A DNA stretch of 21,870 bases, from positions 1 to 21,870 of the forward strand of contig CALGOO010000144.1 of the NCBI GenBank assembly GCA_937960715.1, in the 5' to 3' direction. Of this stretch, positions 1 through 7,112 are shown in pieces (the stretch's first letter is position 1; each line of letters starts with the position of its first letter). Source of the DNA: an uncultured Candidatus Competibacteraceae bacterium. Its GTDB lineage: Bacteria > Pseudomonadota > Gammaproteobacteria > Competibacterales > Competibacteraceae. The notes under the pieces are model-generated. The model was not told the origin of the DNA. It saw nothing but the letters and a program-made list of their open reading frames with translations, and ran no database searches. Both the position numbers and the translations under genes were made by a program.

Positions 1-230
1 TAGCTGAAGAAGTTGTCGGCGATGCCCGGCGTGTTGCTGTTGCGCAGGTAGAAGATACTGGTGGCCGGGCTGTACAGGCCGATGGTGGCGACGCCGTCGC
101 CGTTCCAGTCGCCCGCGACGGGCAGCCAGCCCGCGCCGGGGGGACCGTAGCTGAAGGTGAGGTCGGCGATGCCGTTGGTGTTGCTGTTGCGCAGGTAGAA
201 AATGCTGGTGGCCGGGTTGTACAGGCCAAT
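1..230 (-). repeat. 49-codon tandem repeats (FG-GAP/VCBS-like), 3' part of the metalloprotease gene
   Basis: The unit IGLYNPATSIFYLRNSNT...DWNGDGVAT (84-230) is followed by a second copy (1-83, cut by the window edge). The period is 147 nt, exactly 49 codons. Each unit carries an acidic DWNGDG-type loop typical of calcium-binding propeller repeats. The total number of units lies outside the window. Confidence 0.8.
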
Positions 231-2132
231 GGTCTTGGCGGCGGTGGGGGTACCCGTGGCATTGAAGGTGGCGGTGCAGGTCAGGTTGCTGGCCGGCATG
301 GCGAAGCTGGGCGCGCAAGGGCTCGGACTCCAACCGGCGAAGGTGCTGCCGACGTTCGGGGTGGCGGTCAGGGTGACCGGGGCTCCGGCGGCGTAGTTGC
401 CGCCGCCGCTGACCGTTCCCGATCCGCTGCCGGTCTTGGTCAGGGTCAGGGTGTAGGTGGTGGGGCCGCCACCGCCACTGGTGATCGTGATCATATTCGG
501 CGACGTGAAAGCATTGTTGGTTTCGTTGCTTTCGATGGTCTTGTCGAAAGGATCAGCATACCCCGCGAAATTATAAGTGCCTGGCGTCAAAGAGGGGCTA
601 TTTAGATGTGCCGTGCCTGAACAGGTGATGGATGCGCCAGGCGGCAGATTCAGCGTGGTGTCGCAAACTAGAGCACTATTGGGGCCGATCCAAACCGAGG
701 CTTGGGGAGCCAAACTGGCGTTGGCGGTGCCTGCGCCTTGGTTTTTAAGGGTGACCGTAACGACAATATCGCTGCCGATGACGGCGCTGCCGGGCCCCGT
801 TACCGAGGTGACCACCAAATCGGGCAGAGCCGCTTGCGAGAGATTGAACGTGGCCGTGCAGGTCAGGTTATTAGCCGGCATGGTGAAGCTGGGCGCGCAG
901 GGGCTAGGGCTCCAGCCGGCAAAGGTGCTGCCCGCATCCGGGGTCGCGGTCAGCGTGACCGTAGCTCCGGCCGGGTAACTGCCGCCGCCGCTGACTGTGC
1001 CGTTGCCGGTGCCCGCCTTGGCGAGGGTCAGCGTGTAGTTGTTCGGAGCCTGTTGCAACGTCCAACCGACATCCTTCAACAAGCCCAGGGTTACGGGGCC
1101 AGGGCTGTGAATGGACTCGCCATTCGGCAGGGAGAACGTCATCAGGGCGTTGGGCGTGTTGTTGTAACTTTCCGCCAGGTGCGCGTAGCTTGAACCCGGA
1201 CTCCAGCTAAACGGCGCGTAGAGCGGCACCCGTGGACCACCGTTGCCGGCGTTGGCGTTGGGGCCGTTGAAGTAAACGTCGTTGCTGGTCAACTGTGTGG
1301 CCAGGACGGCGGATGGATTGGGAAACAGAGCTGTATTGAGCAGTTTTTGCCCCGCTCCGTTCTCGGTGAACCGGTCGTAGATGATGGGAAATCCGGTTCC
1401 GAAACCCCACGAACCCTGACCACCCGAGACCTGCATGCTGCCCAGGAATCCCAGGCCGTGAGTGATCTCGTGCAGGACCACGCTGGCGAAGTCGACTTGA
1501 CCGGGGGGGGTGTTGCCGTCCGTTCCAAAGTACCAACTGAAGGTGCTGCTGTAGGCGCTGTAAATGTCCGATTGCGCCGGATCCAGGTCACTGCCGTGCA
1601 AGGCGTTGGCGGCTGGAACGGAATACCAGGTGTTGGCGACGGGCGCCCCCGAGAAATCCCGAAAGACGCTATTAGGTCCGCCGTGTCCCAGTACGCCGGC
1701 CGGCAGGTTGTTGGCCCAGCAGGCATCGATCGTGATGGGGACGGGGGATTGCAACTGCGAGGCCCACAGGCTGGCCGCGTAACTGAAGGCGGCCTTGGGC
1801 TGCTCGGGCCAGGTCAGGCAGTTGTCGCCATCCACCACGCCAGCGGGAAGGAAGTTGACGGTGATCGTCGCTTGCGCCGCCATCAGTCCCTGTTGTTGCA
1901 GGGCCAACTCCGGCGGCGGGGGTACTCGCAGGGTGGAGATGTAGGAGGGGTCGTGTCGCAGGATGACCCGTCGCGCTGGAGCCATGGTTTCGCCCGCTTG
2001 GAGCGGAGAGACAGGGCGTGCGTCCGACGATGCGGTGTCGTCGATTTCTTCGGCGGTGGCCGGATTGCTCAAGGATAAAAGCAGTGGGAGGGCGGTGATG
2101 ACTGCGCCAAAGGCAAGCTTGATGAATTTCAT
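1..2132 (-). CDS. Secreted zinc-metalloprotease-like multidomain protein (3' end outside window)
   Basis: An open frame runs from ATG at 2132 to the window edge (about 710 codons, no stop). GGAGG lies 10 nt before the ATG. Residues 1-27 look like a Sec signal peptide (hydrophobic core, then ATA before EE). A peptidase-like region follows, with HEITHGLGF at about 221-229, a candidate later zinc ligand His318 and a Met-turn-like NALMTF around Met331, ending in LLKDVGW near 350. Then come an InlB-type repeat (about 365-430), a CARDB-like domain (about 437-552), a second InlB-type repeat (about 559-624) and 49-residue repeats with DWNGDG from about 635. Established: HExxH is the zinc-peptidase signature, and the C-terminal repeats resemble FG-GAP/VCBS-type propeller repeats. 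Inferred: an exported protease with adhesive or structural repeats. The substrate is unknown, and proteolytic activity cannot be assured from sequence. Confidence 0.85.
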   Translation of the reverse strand, partial: MKFIKLAFGAVITALPLLLSLSNPATAEEIDDTASSDARPVSPLQAGETMAPARRVILRHDPSYISTLRVPPPPELALQQQGLMAAQATITVNFLPAGVVDGDNCLTWPEQPKAAFSYAASLWASQLQSPVPITIDACWANNLPAGVLGHGGPNSVFRDFSGAPVANTWYSVPAANALHGSDLDPAQSDIYSAYSSTFSWYFGTDGNTPPGQVDFASVVLHEITHGLGFLGSMQVSGGQGSWGFGTGFPIIYDRFTENGAGQKLLNTALFPNPSAVLATQLTSNDVYFNGPNANAGNGGPRVPLYAPFSWSPGSSYAHLAESYNNTPNALMTFSLPNGESIHSPGPVTLGLLKDVGWTLQQAPNNYTLTLAKAGTGNGTVSGGGSYPAGATVTLTATPDAGSTFAGWSPSPCAPSFTMPANNLTCTATFNLSQAALPDLVVTSVTGPGSAVIGSDIVVTVTLKNQGAGTANASLAPQASVWIGPNSALVCDTTLNLPPGASITCSGTAHLNSPSLTPGTYNFAGYADPFDKTIESNETNNAFTSPNMITITSGGGGPTTYTLTLTKTGSGSGTVSGGGNYAAGAPVTLTATPNVGSTFAGWSPSPCAPSFAMPASNLTCTATFNATGTPTAAKTIGLYNPATSIFYLRNSNTNGIADLTFSYGPPGAGWLPVAGDWNGDGVATIGLYSPATSIFYLRNSNTPGIADNFFS
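261..458 (-). repeat. InlB-type repeat, copy 2
   Basis: This encodes about residues 559-624, 194 codons downstream of copy 1. It has the same GSGTVSGGG / TLTATPNVGSTFAGW / NLTCTATF pattern. The DNA similarity between copies suggests duplication within the gene or ongoing gene conversion (inference). Confidence 0.8.
843..1040 (-). repeat. InlB-type (Listeria-Bacteroides-like) repeat, copy 1
   Basis: This encodes about residues 365-430 of the metalloprotease-like protein. It has the pattern YTLTL..GTGNGTVSGGG, then TLTATPDAGSTFAGW and CxxSF.MP..NLTCTATF. It is nearly identical in protein and DNA to the copy at 261-458. The family is a small beta-grasp-like surface repeat common in secreted bacterial proteins. 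Confidence 0.8.
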
Positions 2133-2311
2133 GCGGATATTTCCTCCATCGATATTCTGTGACGGCAGTTTCGGATGAACAAAATATCATCCGCGAGCAG
2201 GTGGTTGATCACGCTTTTCTCTTCAAGCAGATATAGTCCAGATTCCAGCTCCTAAAATTTAGTACATTCCGAAGAAAATCCGACCAATGCCCCGCTGGGG
2301 GATGGCCGGCC
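2133..2311. other. Intergenic region upstream of the metalloprotease gene
   Basis: This is a 179-bp gap between two minus-strand genes, richer in A+T than its flanks. It holds the GGAGG ribosome binding site of the metalloprotease gene and probably its promoter, but I could not pick convincing -35/-10 boxes. A short CCCCGCTGGGG hairpin near 2289-2299 lies just after the comB stop; it has no strong T tract, so I do not call a terminator. Confidence 0.4.
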
Positions 2312-3079
2312 TCAATCCAGCATCGCCGCCTTCAACACTCCCGGTTCGACTTGCAACGGCACGACTTCGACGCTGTCGAGCCGGGCGCAATAATCCAGAT
2401 CCTCGCCGCAGCCCAGCGCCGCCAGACCGCGGCCGTGATGGGCGTGGCGCAACAGTTGCGGCAGCCGATCCCGCCATTGCTCGAACAGCGCCACGGCGGC
2501 GATGGATTCGTCGTCCCCCGCGCAGTCGCTGTCGCGTTCGACGTTGAGCAGGTGGCCAATGGCCCCAGCGCAGATCGTATCCTCCAGCGAAAAACCGCCA
2601 CGCCAGCCCGCCGCCACGATCCATACCGTGTGCGGTTGTTCTTGCAACAAATAGCGTACTACTGCCGCACGATTTGTCAACGAAGCGGTCATCAGGATCG
2701 GCACCCGCTGCACCCGCTCCAGGGCGCGGGTGCCGTTGGTGGTGCTCATGAACAGTCGCTTGCCGCCGACGCGCTCCGGCGTGCATTCCGCCGGCGAGTT
2801 GCCCAGATCGAAGCCCTCCAGCTTTTCGCCGCCGCGCTCGCCGGCCAACAGCCGCCGTTCCGCCGGCCAGCGTTTGCTGATTCGGAACAATTCGTCAAGA
2901 TCGTCGAAGACCTGGATCGCCTCCGCGCCGGACTCAAGCGCCGTCGCCATGGTGGAGGTCGCGCGCAGCACGTCGATGACGATGGCGCAGGCGGGCAGGT
3001 CGAGTTGGAGCCCGCCCTTGCGGGCCTTCTTGCTCAAGTCGGGGACTTGATCGGGGGTGTGATAGACGAAGATTTCCAT
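2312..3079 (-). CDS. comB: 2-phosphosulfolactate phosphatase family protein (ComB-like)
   Basis: A 255-aa protein, about the family's usual size. Characteristic blocks are VIDVLRATSTMATAL near residue 35, VFDDLDEL near 57, GERGGEKLEGFDLGNSP near 80-95, the STTNGTRAL block near 115 and GRGLAALGCGEDLDYCA near the C-terminus. The family (PF04029) removes phosphate from 2-phosphosulfolactate in the coenzyme M/sulfolactate route, using Mg2+. In bacteria without coenzyme M the physiological role is often unclear, and no comA, comC or other sulfolactate gene lies nearby. It starts at the ATG of MEIFVYHTPDQ with no obvious Shine-Dalgarno. It is transcribed divergently from the Uma2 gene. This is not the competence gene of the same name. 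Confidence 0.88.
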   Translation of the reverse strand: MEIFVYHTPDQVPDLSKKARKGGLQLDLPACAIVIDVLRATSTMATALESGAEAIQVFDDLDELFRISKRWPAERRLLAGERGGEKLEGFDLGNSPAECTPERVGGKRLFMSTTNGTRALERVQRVPILMTASLTNRAAVVRYLLQEQPHTVWIVAAGWRGGFSLEDTICAGAIGHLLNVERDSDCAGDDESIAAVALFEQWRDRLPQLLRHAHHGRGLAALGCGEDLDYCARLDSVEVVPLQVEPGVLKAAMLD

Positions 3080-3319
3080 GGCGGTCTGACGCGGGCTAGA
3101 GGTTATCTTTCGAAGGTCAAGTCGAGGAAAGTGGTGGCTGGCCTTGGTTTTGTAAGGTTAATCCACGCCCGCGCAAAGCGCCACACGCGCCCAGTTGGCA
3201 TCGGACCCATCGTTCCAGGGTCGACTCGACCCGCCAACCGGGAGGTTCCCGGCGGAAATCGTTTAGAATCGAACTCGAAGTTGTTCAAATTGAAACAGGT
3301 TCAACCCAAGGAATCCGCC
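3080..3319. promoter_or_regulatory. Divergent intergenic region between comB and the Uma2 gene
   Basis: These 240 bp must carry promoters for both divergent neighbours. The 3' end holds CAAGGAATCCGCC before the Uma2 ATG, with AAGGA as a plausible ribosome binding site. I see no coding similarity; open frames here are short and low in plausibility. No confident promoter boxes or operators were found. Confidence 0.4.
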
Positions 3320-4009
3320 ATGTCCGCCTTAGCCCCTGAAATCCTCGTTCTGGAAAATGGCGACCGCCTGACCCGCAAGGAATTCGAGCGGCGGTATCAC
3401 GCCATGCCGCGACTCAAGAAGGCCGAACTGATCGAAGGAGTCGTTTTCATGCCCTCGCCACTCCATTTCGAACAACATGCCAAGCCACACGCGCTGGTCA
3501 TGGGTTGGCTAGCAGCCTACTGGGCTGCTAGTCCAGGGATTGAATTGGCCGACAACGCCACCCTGCGGCTGGACGCCGACAACGAGTTCCAGCCCGACGC
3601 CTTGCTGCGCCTGCCGGAACGGGCCGGCGGGGCCTCGCGCGTCAGCCGGGACGATTATCTGGAAGGCGCGCCGGAACTGATCGTCGAAGTGGCTTCCACC
3701 AGCGCCTCCCACGATCTGCACGACAAGCGCAAGGTCTATCGCCGCAACGGGGTGCGGGAATACCTGGTATGGCTGGTGCGGGAAAGGCGGCTGCTTTGGC
3801 TGGTTCTGGAGGATGATGAATACCAACCGCTTCAGCCCGGAGCGGATGGGCTGCTGCGCAGTCGGACTTTTCCGGGCCTGGCGCTGAACGGCCAAGCCCT
3901 GCTCGATGGCGACCTGGCTCGGGTGCTGGCCGATCAGCAGCGTTGTTGCCAGGGAGGTGAGGAACACCGGCGGTTTGTGGAGGCGTTGCGGCAAACCGCC
4001 GGTGAATAG
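3320..4009 (+). CDS. Uma2 family (DUF820) PD-(D/E)XK nuclease-like protein
   Basis: A 229-aa protein with the standard Uma2 fold signals: the KKAELIEGVVFMPSP start block (Glu38), QPDALL with Pro92-Asp93, ELIVEVASTSAS with Glu123, then DLHDKRKVYRRNGVREYLVW. These match the PD-(D/E)XK core of the family (PF05685), in which the third motif usually carries S/T and the lysine is displaced. Family members are putative restriction-endonuclease-like proteins, often multi-copy, and their biological role is largely unproven. The frame stays open far upstream, but that part is antisense to comB. ATG 3320, with AAGGA 9 nt before it, is the sensible start. It converges on the zinc-ribbon gene with a 15-nt gap. 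Confidence 0.88.
   Translation: MSALAPEILVLENGDRLTRKEFERRYHAMPRLKKAELIEGVVFMPSPLHFEQHAKPHALVMGWLAAYWAASPGIELADNATLRLDADNEFQPDALLRLPERAGGASRVSRDDYLEGAPELIVEVASTSASHDLHDKRKVYRRNGVREYLVWLVRERRLLWLVLEDDEYQPLQPGADGLLRSRTFPGLALNGQALLDGDLARVLADQQRCCQGGEEHRRFVEALRQTAGE
3965..4004. terminator. Perfect 13-bp inverted repeat, probable bidirectional terminator
   Basis: CACCGGCGGTTTG (3965-3977) and CAAACCGCCGGTG (3992-4004) are exact reverse complements with a 14-nt loop. The hairpin lies inside the last codons of the Uma2 gene, ending 2 nt before its stop codon. It also sits about 20 nt beyond the stop of the convergent eight-gene operon. There is no long T run on either side, so it may act as an mRNA 3'-end stem rather than a classical intrinsic terminator. 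Confidence 0.55.
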
Positions 4010-4024
4010 CCGTTCTTGCCGGTG

Positions 4025-4306
4025 CTATTGCAACAACTGCTCGAATCGCCGCCTTTCCTCGGCGACCAGTTCCCGACCGGCGAAATTCCGCATGGCCGAC
4101 ACCAGCGGACTGTGACGCAGCGCCAGCGCCCGGTCAGCGGCCCCCCGCGCCTCGATCCATTGGCCGGTAGCCAGCAGGGTCACGGCCTCTCGTTCCCACA
4201 CGGCGGCCTCGGCTTCGATCCTCAGCAACGGGTTTAGGTCCGCGCCGCAGCGGTAACAAATCGCTTCGCCCTTGAAGCGAGCGCGACAAACCGGACAACG
4301 CTCCAT
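4025..4306 (-). CDS. Small zinc-ribbon / TPR-like protein at the end of the Hsp70 operon
   Basis: A 93-aa protein. The N-terminus has a C4-x2-C7 ... C17-x2-C20 zinc-ribbon (CPVC and CYRC). After it comes an alpha-helical stretch with TPR-like character (EREAVTLLATGQWIEARGAA, then ALALRHSPLVSAMR). The ATG at 4306 shares its A with the TGA of the Hsp70 gene (TGATG), so translation is probably coupled. A GTG one codon upstream is also possible. It is the last gene of the operon. I do not recognise a named family. The position suggests an accessory or substrate adaptor of the Hsp70, which is inference. Confidence 0.7.
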   Translation of the reverse strand: MERCPVCRARFKGEAICYRCGADLNPLLRIEAEAAVWEREAVTLLATGQWIEARGAADRALALRHSPLVSAMRNFAGRELVAEERRRFEQLLQ

Positions 4307-6063
4307 CACGACTCCAGATAGAACAGGATGTCGGACAGCTCGGCCATCGGCGCCTTGACGGCGGCAAAGTCCTCGGCGGCCAGCGCGTCGGTGATCTTTT
4401 CGATCAGGTTGATGATGTCCTCGCGGTCGTCCTCGCTGGCCCGATCCAGCAGCCGCTGGGCCTTTTCCACCACCGCCCGCGCCTGGACCTGCAACTGGTG
4501 CTCAGTGGGAGCGGCGGCTGGCGCAACGGTTTGGCCCTCGGTGGCCTCGCCGCCGCCGAACAGGGCGTTCACCCGCGCCCGCGCGGTTTCCAGTTCGCCT
4601 TCCTGGAAGCGGGTCAGCACGTTGTCGATGCGGATGGATTTTTCCAGACCCGTATTCTTCTCCCTCGCTGTCACGTTCATGATGCCGTTCAGGTCCAGGG
4701 CGAATTGCAGAACGATGGGGTTGCCGGCCGGGGCCTTGCTCAGGTGTTCCACCGTGAACTGGCCGATCTCGATGTTGTTCAGCGCGTCCGGGTCCTCGCC
4801 CTGATAGACATGCACTTGCACCGTGTCCTGATGGTCGTACAGAGTAAAGAAGACTTCGCTCTTGGTGACCGGGATCGGGGTGTTCTTGTGGATGAGCGGC
4901 ACGTAGGTGAATGGATAGGGGATGCCATCCCGCTCGCTCAGGGCGCTGGTACCGAAGGTGTAGGGCGTGATATCCACCAACACCGCCGAGACGGACTCGC
5001 CGGCCAGCATCCCGGCCTGGATCGCCGCGCCGGTGGCGACGCACAAATCCGGGTTGACCTCGGCCCGCACCGTCAGCCCCAGGTCATCTTCCAGCCGCTC
5101 GGTGATCACCGGGGTGCGGGTGGCGCCGCCGACCAGCAGCACCTCGTCGATGTCGGATACGGTGAGATTGGCCCCCTTCAGGGCGATATGTACCGCCTCC
5201 AGCGTTTCGTCGATGTAACCGGCGATCATCGCTTCGTAATCGGCCCGCGCCAGTTCCAGGGACAGGTTGACCGGGGCGCCGGCCTTGTCCAACAGGTATT
5301 CCTCCTCGATCCGAGTGAAGGGCCGATCGGACAAGGCGATCTTGGCGGTTTCCGCCGCGCGGGTGATGCGGGCCATGGCCCGGCGCGACCCGCTGGGATC
5401 AGCTCCCTGCTTCTTCAGGTGTTCGACGAGGTGTTCGACGATCTTGGCGTCGAAATCATCGCCGCCCAGGTGGTTGTTGCCATGGCTGGCCAGTACCTCG
5501 ACCACGTTGTCCTGGATGCCGACCACCGACACGTCGAAGGTGCCGCCGCCCAGGTCGTAGACCAGCACTTTCTTGTGGCCCTGATGGTTGGCCTCATAGG
5601 ACAGGGCGGCGGCGGTCGGCTCGTTGATGATCCGCATCACTTCCAGTCCGGCGATTTCCCCGGCTTCGCGGGTCGCCTGGCGCTGGGCGTCGGAAAAATA
5701 GGCCGGCACGGTGATGACCGCCTTGTGGACCGGTTCGCCCAGGTACGCTTCGGCGACGGCTTTCAACCGCCGCAGGATGATGGCGGAGATTTCCTGGGGC
5801 GAGTAGGTGGCGTCGCCCAGTTCGACCCGGTCGGCGCTGCCCATCCGCCGCTTGATGGACTTGATGGTGCGTTCGGGATAAAGCACGTACTGGTTCTTGG
5901 CCGGCTCGCCGACCAGGATCGAACCATCGTCGGCCAGCCCGACGAACGAGGGCAGGATCGGGTGGTCCGGTGTGATGTCGATGACGGTGACGCGGCCATT
6001 CTCCACCACCGCGACCTCGGAGTTGGTGGTGCCCAGGTCGATGCCAATGATTTTTTCAGCCAT
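4306..6063 (-). CDS. Hsp70 family chaperone (short DnaK-like)
   Basis: A 585-aa Hsp70, shorter than DnaK (about 640) mainly in the C-terminal lid. The nucleotide-binding domain shows IGIDLGTTNS (6-15), INEPTAAALSY (about 146-156), YDLGGGTFDVSVV (169-181) and DEVLLVGGATRTPVI (306-320). The substrate-binding domain begins near DITPYTFGTSA (364-374). It ends in a reduced helical lid, with no acidic DnaK-type tail. The start is ATG at 6063 (MAEKIIGIDLG), overlapping the GrpE gene by 8 nt; the frame upstream of it is GrpE antisense-free overlap and not family-like. Grouped with its own GrpE and J partners, it is probably a specialised Hsp70 and not the housekeeping dnaK (inference). ATP-driven refolding or substrate handling in the cytoplasm is expected. 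Confidence 0.93.
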   Translation of the reverse strand: MAEKIIGIDLGTTNSEVAVVENGRVTVIDITPDHPILPSFVGLADDGSILVGEPAKNQYVLYPERTIKSIKRRMGSADRVELGDATYSPQEISAIILRRLKAVAEAYLGEPVHKAVITVPAYFSDAQRQATREAGEIAGLEVMRIINEPTAAALSYEANHQGHKKVLVYDLGGGTFDVSVVGIQDNVVEVLASHGNNHLGGDDFDAKIVEHLVEHLKKQGADPSGSRRAMARITRAAETAKIALSDRPFTRIEEEYLLDKAGAPVNLSLELARADYEAMIAGYIDETLEAVHIALKGANLTVSDIDEVLLVGGATRTPVITERLEDDLGLTVRAEVNPDLCVATGAAIQAGMLAGESVSAVLVDITPYTFGTSALSERDGIPYPFTYVPLIHKNTPIPVTKSEVFFTLYDHQDTVQVHVYQGEDPDALNNIEIGQFTVEHLSKAPAGNPIVLQFALDLNGIMNVTAREKNTGLEKSIRIDNVLTRFQEGELETARARVNALFGGGEATEGQTVAPAAAPTEHQLQVQARAVVEKAQRLLDRASEDDREDIINLIEKITDALAAEDFAAVKAPMAELSDILFYLES

Positions 6064-6793
6064 GGGAAGGGGGCTCGGTTGAGTTCGATGATGATTCGGT
6101 GGAGGGCGGAACGGTGGGAGTCGGTGGTTCCGGTCGGCGGTTGACCTTGACTTCGGCCAGTCGCAGCAACTCGCCCTGCCAGAGGTAGCCCCGGCGCAGT
6201 TCCTCCGTGACGATGCCGTTGCCGACATCGCCGCGCTGCTCGACCTCGGCGGCGCGCATGGTGTGCGGATCGAGCGGCTGGCCCAAGGCCGACAGGGCGA
6301 CGACCTGCTGGCTGTTGAGCAGTTGCTCCAGCCGGCGCAGGCTGATGTCCTGCCCTTGGGCGATAGCCTGCAACAGCGCCCGCTCCCGCTGCCCCAGCCC
6401 GAACAGGCGACTCAACACGGTGGGCCGATAGCTTTGCAAGACGCGCAGGCCGGCTTGCAGGCGATCGTGCAGTTCCACCAGTTCCAGCAGCACTGGTTTG
6501 AGCGCCGCCCGCCGCTGTTCCGGTAACGCGGCGCGCGCGCGGTCCAGCTCGCCGCCAAGTTGGGCTTGGCTGGTTTGCAGGGTTTCAAACACCGCCCGGA
6601 ATTCATCCAGCGCGGTTTTCACCTGCCGCGATTCCAGTCGGGCCTCGTTCTTCAGCGCCGCCAGTGCGCCAAACAGCGAATACAGATCGGTCTGGCGGTT
6701 TTCCTCCCCTGGTTCGGCGAGGGTGGTATCCGCAAGCTCGTCCAGATAGGCGCGGAAGCGGCCCAACAGTTGCTCTTTGGTTTCGATATCCAT
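6056..6793 (-). CDS. GrpE-like nucleotide exchange factor
   Basis: A 245-aa protein. The N-terminal half (about 35-130) is a long predicted coiled-coil-like helix region. The C-terminal part, ALGQPLDPHTMRAAEV followed by GNGIVTEELRRGYLWQGELLRLAEVKV (about 169-217), matches the GrpE beta-domain pattern (PFDP..H.A, then G.V.EE...GY...G.vLR.A.V.V). GrpE proteins release ADP from Hsp70. It has a Pro/Ser/Thr-rich tail not usual in housekeeping GrpE. Its TGA lies within the ATGGCTGA overlap with the Hsp70 start. It sits 8 nt after the J-domain gene, without a clear Shine-Dalgarno, so coupling is likely. Divergent from DnaK-operon GrpE, so I give no symbol. Confidence 0.8.
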   Translation of the reverse strand: MDIETKEQLLGRFRAYLDELADTTLAEPGEENRQTDLYSLFGALAALKNEARLESRQVKTALDEFRAVFETLQTSQAQLGGELDRARAALPEQRRAALKPVLLELVELHDRLQAGLRVLQSYRPTVLSRLFGLGQRERALLQAIAQGQDISLRRLEQLLNSQQVVALSALGQPLDPHTMRAAEVEQRGDVGNGIVTEELRRGYLWQGELLRLAEVKVNRRPEPPTPTVPPSTESSSNSTEPPSHG

Positions 6794-6801
6794 GGGGAAC
6801 G

Positions 6802-7110
6802 TTATTTCAGGCCAGTCAGACGTTGACTCAGCAGTTGTCGGATCTGGGCCTCGAAGGGACGGCGGCGCGAATCACTCGGCCGCAAGGCGGTCGCCATCAA
6901 CTCGGCCAAATCGGGCGTTTCCTGATGGAACAGGCGGTGGCGTAGTCGATCTCGGTGGGTCTTGATGGCTTCGTAGGCGGCGCGAATCGCCTGAAACCGG
7001 TTGGGGTCACGCTCCGGCGGGTGCTCGCGCACCCGTTGCAGATAGGCTTTCTTGATGGCGTCGTCGCCGGCGTCTTCGGCGACGCCCAGCAGGGCAAAGG
7101 GATTGGGCAT
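6802..7110 (-). CDS. Short J-domain protein with HPP in place of HPD
   Basis: A 102-aa protein made almost only of a J-domain: NPFALLGVAEDAGDDAIKKAYLQRVREHPPERDPNRFQAIRAAYEAIKT-type sequence within residues 3-52. The loop motif is His30-Pro31-Pro32, where canonical J-domains have HPD. The asparagine/aspartate-containing ERDP follows directly. The rest is a basic helical tail. ATG 7110 is preceded by GGAG with 6-nt spacing, which favours it over the in-frame TTG at 7116. It follows the TPR gene by 2 nt. J-domains stimulate Hsp70 ATPase, and here the likely partner is the Hsp70 two genes downstream. Confidence 0.82.
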   Translation of the reverse strand: MPNPFALLGVAEDAGDDAIKKAYLQRVREHPPERDPNRFQAIRAAYEAIKTHRDRLRHRLFHQETPDLAELMATALRPSDSRRRPFEAQIRQLLSQRLTGLK

Positions 7111-7112
7111 GA

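Noticed and set aside
2351..3319. Upstream extension of the Uma2 frame to 2351
   Set aside because: The extension is antisense to comB; the family-like sequence and an AAGGA site begin at ATG 3320.
4498..6144. 548-codon plus-strand open frame opposite the Hsp70 gene
   Set aside because: It is antisense to clear Hsp70 motifs and lacks any family-like pattern; long antisense frames are expected with this high-GC codon bias.
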